Source: Streptomyces sp. Ag109_O5-10
Lineage (GTDB): Bacteria; Actinomycetota; Actinomycetes; Streptomycetales; Streptomycetaceae
Direction of reading: 5' to 3'
Length of the DNA stretch: 64,000 nt
NCBI RefSeq assembly: GCF_900105755.1
Contig: NZ_FNTQ01000001.1
Location: 4,278,001-4,342,000 of the forward strand
Positions 48,923-58,589 of this stretch are shown here, piece after piece; position 1 is the stretch's first letter, and the number at the start of each line of letters is the position of its first letter. Under the pieces are notes generated by a model that was not told where the DNA came from, did not search any database, and worked only from the letters and a program-made list of their open reading frames with translations. The position numbers and the translations under genes were made by a program.

Positions 48923-49878
48923 ATGACGAAGGCAATCACGGTCGCCGGGCTCCACAAGTCCTTCGGCCGCACCCAGGCCCTGGACGGCCTCGACCTGGCC
49001 GTCGAGGCCGGCGAGGTGCACGGTTTCCTCGGCCCCAACGGCGCCGGGAAGTCGACCACGATCCGGGTCCTGCTCGGCCTGCTGCGCGCCGACTCGGGCG
49101 CCGCGCAGATCCTCGGCCGCGACCCCTGGAAGGACGCCGTGGAGGTGCACCGCCGGATCGCCTACGTCCCCGGCGACGTGACCCTCTGGCGCAACCTCTC
49201 CGGCGGCGAGGTCATCGACCTCTACGGCCGCCTGCGCGGGGGCCTGGACAAGTCCGCCGCGCCGACCTGATCGACCGCTTCGAACTCGACCCGACGAAGA
49301 AGGGCCGCACGTACAGCAAGGGCAACCGCCAGAAGGTCGCCCTGGTCGCCGCCTTCGCCTCCGACGTCGACCTGCTGATCCTCGACGAACCGACCTCCGG
49401 CCTCGACCCCCTGATGGAGGAGGTCTTCCAGCGCTGCGTGGAGGAGGAGCGCGACCGGGGCCGGACGATCCTGCTCTCCTCGCACATCCTGAGCGAGGTC
49501 GAGGAGCTCTGCGACCGGGTCAGCATCATCCGGGCCGGCCGGACCGTCGAGTCCGGTTCCCTCGCCGACCTGCGCCACCTGACCCGCACCAGCGTGACCG
49601 CCGAACTCGCCGGCCCGCCCAACGGGCTGGCGCACCTCCCCGGCGTCCACGACCTCGACGTCCAGGGCCACCGGATCCGCCTCCAGGTCGACACCGAGCA
49701 GCTCACCGCCGTACTCCGCTCGCTGTCCGAGACCGGGGTCCGCTCCCTCACCTCCACGCCCCCGACCCTGGAGGAACTCTTCCTGCGCCACTACCAGGAC
49801 GAGACCGGGGCCGAGTCGGGGGCCGGGTCCGGGGTCGCGTCCGGGGTCGAGTCCGGGATCGAGGGGGCCACCCGATGA
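48923..49878 (+). pseudogene. ABC transporter ATP-binding protein gene, frameshifted
   Basis: The first frame (48923-49270) encodes Walker A GPNGAGKSTT and PGDVTLWRNLSGGEVIDLYGRLRGGLDKS, then diverges to AAPT and stops. The second frame (from about 49256 to 49878) continues ADLIDRFELDPTKKGRTYSKGNRQKVALV, Walker B LLILDEPTSGLDP and SSHILSEVEELCDR. The break is at AAGTCCGCCGCGCC (49250-49263); one extra C would restore LDKSRRADLID. So one base is missing, either a true mutation or a sequence error. The C-terminal tail has 12-bp repeats (GAGSGVASGVESG). The intact product would power the permease at 49875, with which it overlaps (ATGA). Confidence 0.85.
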
Positions 49879-51443
49879 GCACCCTCGCCGGTACCGGCAC
49901 CCTGCTGCGCTTCGCGCTCCGCCGCGACCGCGTGACCACCCCCGTGTGGCTCGCGGTGAACGCGCTGATGGTCCTCTCCATGCCGAGCACCCTGCGGAGC
50001 CTGTACGGCACGGACACCGAACGCACCGACCTGGTCCACCAGTTGCAGACCAACGCCTCCTACCGTGCGCTGATCGGCCCGCTGCACGACACCTCCCTCG
50101 GCGGCCTGACGGCCTGGCGGGTGGGCGTGTACGCCGGGCTCCTCGCGGCCGTGACCGGCCTGCTCGTCGTCGTACGGCACACCCGCGACGAGGAGGAGAG
50201 CGGCCGCGCGGAACTCCTCGCGTCGGGCGCGGTGGGCCGCCGGGCGTCGCTGACCGCGGCCCTGCTGGCGGCGGCGGTCGCGAACGCCGTGCTCACCCTG
50301 CTCGTCACCGCGGGCCTGGCGGCCGAGGGCACGGCGGGTGCGCTCGCCCTCGGCCTCGGCCTGGGCGCCACCGGCATGGTCTTCGCCACGACGGCGGCGA
50401 TCGTCGCCCAGTTCACCGAGAGCGCCCGCCTGGCCAGGGGCCTGACGTCGGCGGTCCTGGGCGCGGCCTTCGTGCTGCGCGCCGCGGGCGACTCGGCGAG
50501 CGACGACGGCTCCTCCCCGTGGACCTGGCTCTCCCCGCTCGGCTGGCTGGAGAACCTGCGCCCGTTCGCCGCCGAACGCTGGTGGGTGCTCCTGCTCTTC
50601 GCGGCGGCGATGCTGCTGCAGGCCGCGGCCGCCTATGCCCTGGCCGGGCGCCGGGACCTCGGCATGAGCTTCTTCCCCACCCGCCCCGGCCCGGCCGCCG
50701 GCCGTCTCGGCTCCGCCGCCGCGCTCGCCTGGCGGCTCCAGCGGGGCGGTGTGCTCGGCTGGTCGCTCGGCTTCTTCCTGGCCGGCGTGGTCTACGGCGG
50801 CCTGACCGAGGGCGCGGCCGGCCTGGTCGGCGACAACGACAGCGCCCGGAAGATCTTCGAACGGATGGGCGGCCAGAGCGGGCTGACCAACGCGTTCCTC
50901 GCCTCGATGGTCGGGATGCTGGGGCTGGTCGCCGCGCTGTACGTCGTCGCGTCGGTCCTGCGCCTGAGCGGCGAGGAGACCTCGGGCCGCGCCGAACCCC
51001 TCCTCGCCGCCCCGGTCGGCCGCCTGCGCTGGGCGGCCGGCCACCTGACCGTCGCCTTCGCGGGCGCCGCCCTGATCATGCTCCTCGCCGCCGCGGGCTT
51101 CGCCGTCGGCTACGGCAGGCAGGTGGGCCCGATCCTGGGCGCCTGCCTGGTGCAGCTCCCGGCGGTGTGGGTGGTCGGCGGGGTCGCGGTGCTGCTGTAC
51201 GGCATCGCGCCTCGACTGGCCCCGGCCGCCTGGGGCGTGGCCGCGGCCACCCTCCTCATCGGCTGGGTGGGCCCGGCCCTCAACGCCCCCCGACTCGTCC
51301 TCGACCTCTCCCCCTTCGGGCACCTGCCGAAGCTGCCGGGCGGCGGGATGGAGTGGGGGCCGGTGCTGGCACTGACCGGGCTGGCGGCGGTGCTGGCCGG
51401 GGCGGGGCTGGTGGGGCTGCGGCGGCGGGACCTGACCGGCTGA
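49875..51443 (+). CDS. ABC transporter permease, 12-TM exporter type
   Basis: The protein has 522 residues and about 12 transmembrane helices in two similar halves, each beginning with LLRFALRRDRVTTPVW- or LAWRLQRGGVLGWSLG-like segments. RHTRDEEESGRAELLASGAVGR and VLRLSGEETSGRAEPLLAAPVGR are the paired cytoplasmic EExGRxELL motifs typical of the tetronasin/polyketide-exporter-like permeases of actinobacteria. Its ATG overlaps the ATPase gene stop. If the ATPase frameshift is real, this permease may lack its motor. Confidence 0.9.
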   Translation: MSTLAGTGTLLRFALRRDRVTTPVWLAVNALMVLSMPSTLRSLYGTDTERTDLVHQLQTNASYRALIGPLHDTSLGGLTAWRVGVYAGLLAAVTGLLVVVRHTRDEEESGRAELLASGAVGRRASLTAALLAAAVANAVLTLLVTAGLAAEGTAGALALGLGLGATGMVFATTAAIVAQFTESARLARGLTSAVLGAAFVLRAAGDSASDDGSSPWTWLSPLGWLENLRPFAAERWWVLLLFAAAMLLQAAAAYALAGRRDLGMSFFPTRPGPAAGRLGSAAALAWRLQRGGVLGWSLGFFLAGVVYGGLTEGAAGLVGDNDSARKIFERMGGQSGLTNAFLASMVGMLGLVAALYVVASVLRLSGEETSGRAEPLLAAPVGRLRWAAGHLTVAFAGAALIMLLAAAGFAVGYGRQVGPILGACLVQLPAVWVVGGVAVLLYGIAPRLAPAAWGVAAATLLIGWVGPALNAPRLVLDLSPFGHLPKLPGGGMEWGPVLALTGLAAVLAGAGLVGLRRRDLTG

Positions 51444-51513
51444 CGGCCGCCGCGCAGTCGACGGCCGCCCGCCCTCATCGCCCGGACTCGGCCGGCGATC
51501 ACCGAACGGGTGA

Positions 51514-52719
51514 TCACCCCACCTCCACGCTCAACCCCTCCAACCCCCGGATCACGAAGTTCGGCTTCCGCCTCGGCTCCGCCGTCAAGGTCAGGGTCGG
51601 TGCCCGCTCCAGCAGGGCCGTCATGGAGGCGGCCAGTTCGAGGCGGGCCAGGGGGGCGCCGATGCAGTAGTGGATGCCGGCGCTGAAAGAGATGTGGGGG
51701 TTGTCGCGGCGGGTCAGGTCGAGGTGGCCTGGGTCGCGGAAGACGGCCGGATCGTGGTTGGCGGAGCCGAAGAGCATGGCGATCTCGGCGCCGCGGGGGA
51801 CGGTCGTGCCGTCGATCTCGATCTCGTCCAGCACCCAGCGCTCGAAGAGCTGGAGCGGGGTGTCGTAGCGCATCAGCTCCTCGATCGCGGTGGGGACCAG
51901 GGAGTGGTCGGCGCGCAGGGCGGCGAGCTGGGCGGGGTTGCGGAAGAGCGCGTACCAGCCGTTGACCGTGGCGTTGACGGTCGCCTCGTGGCCCGCGTTG
52001 AGGAGGAGTACGGCGGTGGAGATCATCTCCTGCTCGGTGAGCCGGTCGCCCTCGTCGTGCGCCTCGATGAGCCCGGAGATCAGGTCGTCGCCGGGCTCCT
52101 TGCGCCGCTCGGCGATCAGCTCCCGCAGGTAGTCGGAGAACTCCACGGAGGCCCGGACCGCCTTCGCGGCCGTGTCCTCCGACGGGTTCAGCTCGTACAT
52201 TCCGCAGATGTCCGCCGACCAGGGGCGCAGCGGGGCGCGGTCCGCCTCCGGGATGCCCAGCATCTCGGCGATGACGGCGACGGGGAGCGGTTCGGCGACG
52301 TCGGCGAGCAGGTCGCCGCCGCCGCTGCGCACCAGCCCGTCGACCAGTTCTCCGGCGAGCCGGGACACGTACGGCTTGAGCCGCTCCACGGTGCGCGGGG
52401 TGAACGCCTTCGACACCAGGCGGCGGATGCGGGTGTGGTCCGGCGGTTCGAGGTCCAGCATGCCGTGGTCGTTGAGCGTGTGGAACGGCTCGTGTTCCGG
52501 CGCGGGCGCACTGCGCCCGAAGTCCTCGTGCGTGAACCGGTGCTGGTACGTCCGCCCCAGCCGCCGGTCCCGCAGCAGCGCCGAGACGTCGGCGTGGTGC
52601 GGAACCAGCCACTGGTTCGTGGGCTCGAAGTACTGCACCCGGCCCCGGGCGCGGAGCTCGGCGTACGCGGGATACGGGTCGGCCAGGAAGTCCGGGTCCC
52701 AGGGGTCGAAGGCTGCCAT
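51514..52719 (-). CDS. Cytochrome P450
   Basis: The protein has 401 residues, the size of soluble bacterial class I P450s (CYP107/105-like). Visible are the I-helix LLNAGHEATVN (oxygen activation, about 237-247), the ExxR in EELMRYDTP, and the heme loop FSAGIHYCIGAPLARLE with ligand C352. The Glu-Pro-Pro-Asp-His-Thr segment (DLEPPDHTRIRR) is typical of substrate region B-B'. It needs ferredoxin and reductase, neither of which is adjacent. The substrate is unknown; it could be a secondary metabolite or a steroid-like compound. Confidence 0.95.
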   Translation of the reverse strand: MAAFDPWDPDFLADPYPAYAELRARGRVQYFEPTNQWLVPHHADVSALLRDRRLGRTYQHRFTHEDFGRSAPAPEHEPFHTLNDHGMLDLEPPDHTRIRRLVSKAFTPRTVERLKPYVSRLAGELVDGLVRSGGGDLLADVAEPLPVAVIAEMLGIPEADRAPLRPWSADICGMYELNPSEDTAAKAVRASVEFSDYLRELIAERRKEPGDDLISGLIEAHDEGDRLTEQEMISTAVLLLNAGHEATVNATVNGWYALFRNPAQLAALRADHSLVPTAIEELMRYDTPLQLFERWVLDEIEIDGTTVPRGAEIAMLFGSANHDPAVFRDPGHLDLTRRDNPHISFSAGIHYCIGAPLARLELAASMTALLERAPTLTLTAEPRRKPNFVIRGLEGLSVEVG

Positions 52720-53124
52720 GGACGGACGTTAGACCGCCGGTCCCGGCTCTGACCAGGGGGGGTTCCCGAACTGCTTCCTTCCCCACGAGCTCAGGACGCT
52801 GATCACCCGGGGCGGCCGGCCACCCGGCCCGCCTGGACCCGGGGGATCGACGGAGCGTGGTTCTGCTCCAGCAGCTTGCGGCGGGGGCAGTAGCTTGCGG
52901 ACTCCGAGCCCGGAGACCGTCCGGGCCCACGGAGGGAGCCCGACATGGAGCAGCTTGAGAGCTGGGCGCACCGGGCGGTCCACACGTACGCGGCGGACGA
53001 CCTGCTCACCGGAGACGCCGGCTGACCTCCCCTTCGGCCGGTCCGGGCGCACCGTGTCCACGTCTGTACCGCCCGCGATTCCATCGCAACGGCGACTGCG
53101 CTCATGGCATGCGGGTTTCCTGGG
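52720..53124. other. Intergenic region, 405 bp
   Basis: Apart from the small reading frame at 52945, no gene or RNA was recognised. It contains the P450 promoter (upstream of 52719 on the minus strand) and the 3' end of the two-component operon. Confidence 0.5.
52945..53025 (+). CDS. Candidate 26-residue peptide
   Basis: ATG at 52945 with GGAGGGAG seven bases upstream, encoding MEQLESWAHRAVHTYAADDL and six further residues before TGA at 53023. It is the only well-formed start in the 405-bp gap between the P450 and response regulator genes. The helix would be amphipathic. It could be a true small protein or the decayed 5' end of a larger gene; nothing recognisable follows. Confidence 0.35.
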   Translation: MEQLESWAHRAVHTYAADDLLTGDAG

Positions 53125-53799
53125 CTATCCCGGCGTCACCAGCCGTGCCTCGTAGGCGAACACCGCCGCCTGGGTGCGGTCCCTGAGGCCCAGCTTCACC
53201 AGGATCCGGCTGACGTGGGTCTTCACGGTCGACTCGGCCACCACCAGGCGCTCGGCCATCTCCGCGTTGGACAGGCCCTGGGCGATGAGGACCAGGACCT
53301 CCGTCTCCCGGTCGGTGAGGTCGCCGTAGGCCGCGTGGGCCGTGGGCATCAGCCGCGGGACGTCGGAGAGCTTGGAGAACTCGCTGATGAGGCGTTTGGT
53401 GACCGAGGGCGCGAGGAGGGCCTCGCCCGACGCCACCACCCGTACGCCTTCGGCCAGTTGGCGGGCCGAGGCGTCCTTGAGGAGGAAGCCGGAGGCCCCG
53501 GCGCGCAGCGCCTGGTAGACGTACTCGTCGAGGTCGAAGGTGGTCAGGACGAGAACCTTGGACGTGGTGTCGGCGGCGACTATCTCGCGCGTCGCCTCGA
53601 TGCCGTTCAGCTCGGGCATGCGGATGTCCATCAGAACCACGTCGGGGGCGAGTTCACGGACCCGGTCGACCGCCTGCCGGCCGTTGACCGCCTCGCCGAC
53701 GACCTCGATGTCCGGCATCGCGTTCAGCAGGACCGAGAAGCCCTCGCGCACCATCATCTGGTCGTCGGCGATCAGTACGCGGATGGTCCGGTCGGTCAT
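53125..53799 (-). CDS. NarL/FixJ-type response regulator
   Basis: The protein has 224 residues. The receiver domain has DD at 12-13, phospho-acceptor D58 (VLMDIRMPE), T/S and K (LTTF; LLKD). The C-terminal LuxR helix-turn-helix is LTDRETEVLVLIAQGLSNAEMAERLVVAESTVKTHVSRIL. The start overlaps the kinase stop (53796-53799), so it is coupled to HK 53796-55166. It is highly similar to the second regulator at 55269-55955, so the two pairs are paralogous. Confidence 0.95.
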   Translation of the reverse strand: MTDRTIRVLIADDQMMVREGFSVLLNAMPDIEVVGEAVNGRQAVDRVRELAPDVVLMDIRMPELNGIEATREIVAADTTSKVLVLTTFDLDEYVYQALRAGASGFLLKDASARQLAEGVRVVASGEALLAPSVTKRLISEFSKLSDVPRLMPTAHAAYGDLTDRETEVLVLIAQGLSNAEMAERLVVAESTVKTHVSRILVKLGLRDRTQAAVFAYEARLVTPG

Positions 53800-55166
53800 G
53801 CGTCACCCTCGCGGGCGGTGGCGACGGGAAGGAAGACCGTCACCTCGTAGCCTCCTTCGGGCGTCGGGGCCGCCGTCATCTCGCCGTTCAGCATGGAGAC
53901 CCGCTCCCGCATGCCGGTGATGCCGTGGCCGGCGCCCGGGGACGGTTTGACGAGGGCGGGCTGCGGCGGCGGGCCGTTGACCACGCGCAGGCCCAGGCCG
54001 CCGATGACGTAGCCGATCTCGACGCGTGCGTCCGCTCCCGGCGCGTGGCGCAGGGTGTTGCTCAGCGCCTCCTGGACGATCCGGTACGCCGACAGCTCCA
54101 CGCCCTGCGGGAGTTCACGGACCGCGCCGGTCACCCCCTTGTCGACCGCGAGGCCCGCCTGTCGCACGTTGTCGAGGAGCGCGTCCAGGTCGGCGAGGGT
54201 GGGCTGCGGGGCCTCCGGCACCTCGTAGTCCTCGGCGCGGACCACGCCCAGCACGCGGCGCAGTTCGGTGAGGGCCGCCACCGCGTTCTCCCGGATCGTG
54301 ACGAACGCCTTCTCCAGCTCCGGCGGCGGGTTCTCGACCCGGTAGGGGGCGGCCTCCGCCTGGATGGCGACGACGGACATGTGGTGGGCGACCACGTCGT
54401 GCAGCTCGCGGGCGATCGTGGTGCGCTCTTCGAGGAGCGTGCGCCGGGACCGCTCGTGCGCGGTCACCGTCTGCTGGGCGGTCACCGTCTGCTCGGCCTC
54501 CCGGCGGATCTGCCGGATGGTGACGGCCAGCAGGACTATCGCGGAGACGACCAGCATCGAGCCGACGTCGTTGCCGTAGTGACCCGCGCCGAGGAGCTGG
54601 ACGCTCAGGGCACCGTAGAACGCGGTGATCGCCCACATCCAGGCCGCCGTGCGCGGACGGGTGCGGACCGCGACGACCGCGAGCACCACCAGGTGGGAGA
54701 GGAAGTTGCCCGGCTGCCACGGCCATTCGTCCCAAGCGCTGGACAGCACGGAGCCGATCCAGGTCACGACGAGGGACAGCCAGAAGGCGGCGACCGGACG
54801 CGCCAGGGTGAGCAGCACCGGCGCCAGCACGAGCAGCCCGGACAGCAGGGCCACGGCAGGCCCCTGCCACCGCCGGTCCGCGACGGACACCAGCAGCACC
54901 AGCACGCCCGCCGCGGCCACCGCCAGATGCGTGGTCCAGGGCGCGTACTTACGCAGCGGGCCGGGCAGCCGGCGGGCGAACGGACGCTCGGTGCTCATCG
55001 GCGGCAACGGCCGGTAGGCGAAGGCGTCCTGGAACAGGTCCTGCCGCAACCTGCCCAGGGCGTCCAGCACCGCCCGGATCTCCGGGCTGCGCGGCTTGTA
55101 CGGTTCGAACGCGCCGTCCGGCTGCTGCGGCATCGGCTGCGAAGGGGTCGTCTCGGTCACGTACAC
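53796..55166 (-). CDS. Membrane sensor histidine kinase (HisKA_3/HPK7)
   Basis: The protein has 456 residues. It has an N-terminal cytoplasmic segment of about 70 residues, four to six transmembrane helices (about 75-200), a short coiled coil, the dimerisation helix with the phosphorylated His in RELHDVVAHHMS (about H256), and a HATPase_c domain with SAYRIVQEALSNTLRHAPGA (N box) and GAGHGITGMRERV (G box). Alternative starts GTG 55166 or 55160, neither with a ribosome binding site. No extracellular ligand domain is apparent, so it may sense membrane state. Confidence 0.93.
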   Translation of the reverse strand: MYVTETTPSQPMPQQPDGAFEPYKPRSPEIRAVLDALGRLRQDLFQDAFAYRPLPPMSTERPFARRLPGPLRKYAPWTTHLAVAAAGVLVLLVSVADRRWQGPAVALLSGLLVLAPVLLTLARPVAAFWLSLVVTWIGSVLSSAWDEWPWQPGNFLSHLVVLAVVAVRTRPRTAAWMWAITAFYGALSVQLLGAGHYGNDVGSMLVVSAIVLLAVTIRQIRREAEQTVTAQQTVTAHERSRRTLLEERTTIARELHDVVAHHMSVVAIQAEAAPYRVENPPPELEKAFVTIRENAVAALTELRRVLGVVRAEDYEVPEAPQPTLADLDALLDNVRQAGLAVDKGVTGAVRELPQGVELSAYRIVQEALSNTLRHAPGADARVEIGYVIGGLGLRVVNGPPPQPALVKPSPGAGHGITGMRERVSMLNGEMTAAPTPEGGYEVTVFLPVATAREGDA

Positions 55167-55268
55167 GACCGTAGGCGGAGGCGGGGGCAGCCGTCGTCAC
55201 CAGTGAGAAGGGTCCTCCGGCGTCCTTCTCAGGTACTACGGGTACGTCGCGGAGCAGCGGGCGGCCGG

Positions 55269-55955
55269 TCAGTGACCGGAAGGCCTGATCAGCCCCGACT
55301 CGTACGCGAACACCGCCGCCTGGGTGCGGTCCCTGAGGCCCAGCTTCACCAGGATCCGGCTCACGTGGGTCTTCACGGTCTGCTCCGCGACGACCAGCCG
55401 GGCGGCGATCTCCGCGTTCGACAGGCCCTGCGCGATCAGCGCGAGGACCTCCGTCTCGCGCTCGGTCAGATCGGCGATCCGGGCCTTCAGCGGGGTGCGC
55501 ACCCCGCCCCCGTCCAGCTGGGAGAATTGGGTGATCAGCCGTCGGGTGATGCCGGGCGCGAGCAGCGCGTCGCCGGCGGCCACCACCCGCACCGCCTCCG
55601 CCAGTTTGTCCGCGGACGCGTCCTTGAGCAGGAACCCGGACGCGCCCGAGCGCAACGCCTCGTACACGTACTCGTCCAGGTCGAAGGTGGTGAGCACCAG
55701 CACCCTGATGTGCGGGCGTTCGCCGACGATCCGGCGGGTGGCCTCGATGCCGCCCAGTTCGGGCATGCGGATGTCCATGAGGACCACGTCGGGAGTGAGT
55801 TCGGCGACCTTGGCCACCGCGTCCAGGCCGTCCACCGCCTGGCCGACCACCTCGATGCCGGGCTGTGCGTTCAGCAGCACGGTGAAGCCCTGCCGGACCA
55901 TCTGCTGGTCGTCGGCGATGACCACCCGGATGGGGCTGCCGGTGCTGCTCGTCAT
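55269..55955 (-). CDS. NarL/FixJ-type response regulator
   Basis: The protein has 228 residues. Receiver motifs are DD 15-16, D61 (VLMDIRMPE) and the LLKDASADKL segment; LuxR-type helix-turn-helix LTERETEVLALIAQGLSNAEIAARLVVAEQTVKTHVSRIL. Its ATG overlaps the stop of its kinase gene (55952-55955). The two regulators in this operon differ mainly in the linker: this one has VRTPLKARIADL, the other LMPTAHAAYGDL. Binding sites are unknown. Confidence 0.95.
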   Translation of the reverse strand: MTSSTGSPIRVVIADDQQMVRQGFTVLLNAQPGIEVVGQAVDGLDAVAKVAELTPDVVLMDIRMPELGGIEATRRIVGERPHIRVLVLTTFDLDEYVYEALRSGASGFLLKDASADKLAEAVRVVAAGDALLAPGITRRLITQFSQLDGGGVRTPLKARIADLTERETEVLALIAQGLSNAEIAARLVVAEQTVKTHVSRILVKLGLRDRTQAAVFAYESGLIRPSGH

Positions 55956-57355
55956 GCGCGGTCGTCCTTCGGGTCGGGGGCACGGGTGGTGCCGGTGCTG
56001 GGGTCCGCGGTCCTGCCGGACATCAGGCCGGGCGCGGTGGCCGGGATCTCCGCGAAGATCCGGTAGCCGCCGTCCGCCAGGGGGCCCGCCGTCAGCGAAC
56101 CGCCGAGCATCGTGGCCCGCTCCCGCATGCCGAGCAGCCCGTGCCCGGCGCCCGGCGACGGTGGCGCGGGCCGGGTCGGCCGGGAGTTCGCGACGGACAG
56201 CAGGAGCCCGTAGGGGATGTACTCGATCTCGACATGGGCGGTCGCTCCCGGCGCGTGCCGCAGCACGTTGCTCAGCGCCTCCTGCACGATCCTGTACGCC
56301 GACAGCTCCACGCCCGACTGCATCGGGCGCCGCTCGCCGTTGATCCGGGTGGTGACGGTCAGACCGGCCGCCCTGGTGTTCTCGACCAGCGTGTCCAGCC
56401 GGTCCAGGGTGGGCTGCGGGCTGTGCGGGCCGGTGCCGGGGTCGTCGGGCGCGTCCTCGTCGGGGCTCTCGGAGCGCAGGACGCCCAGCACCCGGCGCAG
56501 TTCGGTCAGCGCCTCCAGCGCGTTGTGCCGGATGCCTTCGAGGTTCTCGCGCAGCTCGTCCGGCGGGTTCTCCACCAGGTGCGGGGCGACCTGCGCCTGG
56601 ATGGAGATGACCGACATGTGGTGGGCGACCACGTCGTGCAGCTCGCGCGCGATCCGGCTGCGCTCCTCCAGCAGGGTGCGCCGGGCCCGCTCCTCCTCGG
56701 TGAGCGAGGCCTGGCGGCCGAGCTCGGCGCGCGCCTCGCGGCGGCCGCGCAGGGCCGTGCCGAGCGCCACGACGACCACGGACAGGATGACGGTGACCGC
56801 CGAGGTGGACTGGTGCGGCGGCGCACCCCAGACCCCGTCGAGGAGCCAGGTGACCAGGACGGTCACGGCCAGGGCTTCGACCGCCACCCGCACCCGGACC
56901 CGCAGTGCGAGCAACAGCAGGACCAGCAGCTGCGCGATGATCCCGGCCACGGTCCAGGGCCACGTGAACAGGACCACCGGTGTCGTGCCCAGCCGGCCGT
57001 GCAGCGTGAGGGCACCCGCCAGCATGCCCCCTGTCGACAGCCACCACGCCGGGACGGGCCGCCACATCGCGAGGAGCACGGCGCCGCCCGCGGCGAACCC
57101 GAGCAGTGAGGCCAGGCCAGCACCCAGATGCCCGTTGTGCTGGAACTGCGCCACGCCACCGATCGTGATGCCGATCGCCGCCACACACAGCACACCGTGC
57201 GGCAGCCAGCGCAGCCACACGGAGGGGGGCAGCGGGTCGACGCGGGCGGTGCACAGGTCGTCGCGGAGTATCCGCAGCCAGCGCAGCACGCGGCCGAGCC
57301 CGATCCACTCCGGCCGCCGGGTCCCCGTCTCCGTCACGGCGATCAGCCTAGACAT
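55952..57355 (-). CDS. Membrane sensor histidine kinase (HisKA_3/HPK7)
   Basis: The protein has 467 residues. About six transmembrane helices (45-200) precede the phospho-acceptor helix ARELHDVVAHHMS (about H240) and an ATPase domain with SAYRIVQEALSNVLRHAPGA and GAGHGLLGMRERA. ATG at 57355 follows GGGAG, and the first 8 bp overlap the end of the acyltransferase gene upstream. It is paralogous to the kinase at 53796-55166. Confidence 0.93.
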   Translation of the reverse strand: MSRLIAVTETGTRRPEWIGLGRVLRWLRILRDDLCTARVDPLPPSVWLRWLPHGVLCVAAIGITIGGVAQFQHNGHLGAGLASLLGFAAGGAVLLAMWRPVPAWWLSTGGMLAGALTLHGRLGTTPVVLFTWPWTVAGIIAQLLVLLLLALRVRVRVAVEALAVTVLVTWLLDGVWGAPPHQSTSAVTVILSVVVVALGTALRGRREARAELGRQASLTEEERARRTLLEERSRIARELHDVVAHHMSVISIQAQVAPHLVENPPDELRENLEGIRHNALEALTELRRVLGVLRSESPDEDAPDDPGTGPHSPQPTLDRLDTLVENTRAAGLTVTTRINGERRPMQSGVELSAYRIVQEALSNVLRHAPGATAHVEIEYIPYGLLLSVANSRPTRPAPPSPGAGHGLLGMRERATMLGGSLTAGPLADGGYRIFAEIPATAPGLMSGRTADPSTGTTRAPDPKDDRA

Positions 57356-58589
57356 GGCGGGCTCCCGTCGGGTTCGCCCGGTCGGCGGAGGGGCGGCTCC
57401 GGACGACGCGCGAGCGGGTCCGGGGGCGGCCGCGCTCGTACCCGTGGAAGGCCGCCCAGCATAGACCGAGCATCAGGGCGAAGGCCGGCAGCCAGAGCAG
57501 ACGGGCCGCGACCCAGCCGAGGTGGTCGGGGGCCGTGTGGAGGCCGGGCAGGCGGCCGACCAGGAGGCCGGTGGCCGTGGTCGCCATGAGAGCCGTCTGG
57601 TGCCAGAGGAAGATCGTCATCGCGGAGAGGTTCACGAAGGCCACCGCCGCCCAGGCCAGGGGGCGGCGCATCGTGCGGCGCAGCCGCTCGCGCAGGAGCA
57701 GGGCCAGGCCGCACTGGGCCAGGCCGAAGGTGACGGCGGCCAGAGTGGGCGGGTCGAGGTTGGAGACGGACGCGCCGGGGACGCCGACCATCGACGCCGG
57801 GTAGCCCGCCCACGCGACGAGGCCGGCCGTCGCCGCCGTACCGCCTATGAGCAGGACCCAGCCGGCGCGCGGGCGGTCCAGTTCGCCGCGGGTCCAGGCG
57901 GCACCCAGGGAGTACGGCACCAGCCAGCCGGCCGCAAGGTTCACCCAGCCGACGCCGGCCGGGGCGCCGAAGCCGAATCGAAGCAGGTCCACATGGAGAA
58001 CGACGGCCAGCGGCCACAGCGGGTTGAGCCGGGCGACGAGCGGGGTCGCCGCCGTCAGCGCCGCGAAGACCACGAGGAACCAGAGGGGGGACAGGGCGAG
58101 TTTGGCGAGTGTGCGGACGGTGGTGAAGTCGGTTCCGGACAGCAGGAGGGCGGTGGTCACGATCGTCCAGAGGACGAGGAGCGCGGCGACCGGCCGGGAG
58201 AGGCGGGACAGACGGGCTGTCAGCCAGCGGTGGTACGGGAGGCCGTCGGCCCGGGCGGTGGCATAGCCGCGGGTGGCGACGTGGCCGCCGACCAGGAAGA
58301 ACACGGCGAGGGTCTGGAAGAGCCAGGAGACCGGGGCCAGCTCCGGCAGGTGCTGGAGGGGGCTGCCGGTGTGCAGTTCGCCGCCGTCCGCCACCAGTGC
58401 CGTCACCAGCCAGTGGCCCAGGACCACGCCGAGGACGGCGACCGCGCGCAGGGCGTCCACGGAACGGTCCCGGCCGGACGGGGTGGCGGCGTCGAGGCGG
58501 TGGGCGAGGTGTCCCACGCGGTCCCGCACGCCGTGTCGTGTGCGGCGCCGTGCGCGGTCGGGGCGGCGGGATGTCGGCGGCTTACGCAC
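57348..58589 (-). CDS. Acyltransferase 3 family membrane protein
   Basis: The protein has 413 residues. A charged N-terminus (RKPPTSRRPDRARRRTRHG) is followed by ten or more transmembrane helices. SVDALRAVAVLGVVLGHWLVTA carries the conserved LRxxAxxxVxxxH-type opening, and FFLVGGHVATR holds a second hallmark. These enzymes transfer acyl groups to cell-surface sugars, lipids or antibiotics. The start overlaps the upstream hydrolase stop by 8 bp and the end overlaps the kinase start, so the operon reads hydrolase, acyltransferase, kinase, regulator. Confidence 0.88.
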   Translation of the reverse strand: MRKPPTSRRPDRARRRTRHGVRDRVGHLAHRLDAATPSGRDRSVDALRAVAVLGVVLGHWLVTALVADGGELHTGSPLQHLPELAPVSWLFQTLAVFFLVGGHVATRGYATARADGLPYHRWLTARLSRLSRPVAALLVLWTIVTTALLLSGTDFTTVRTLAKLALSPLWFLVVFAALTAATPLVARLNPLWPLAVVLHVDLLRFGFGAPAGVGWVNLAAGWLVPYSLGAAWTRGELDRPRAGWVLLIGGTAATAGLVAWAGYPASMVGVPGASVSNLDPPTLAAVTFGLAQCGLALLLRERLRRTMRRPLAWAAVAFVNLSAMTIFLWHQTALMATTATGLLVGRLPGLHTAPDHLGWVAARLLWLPAFALMLGLCWAAFHGYERGRPRTRSRVVRSRPSADRANPTGARHV

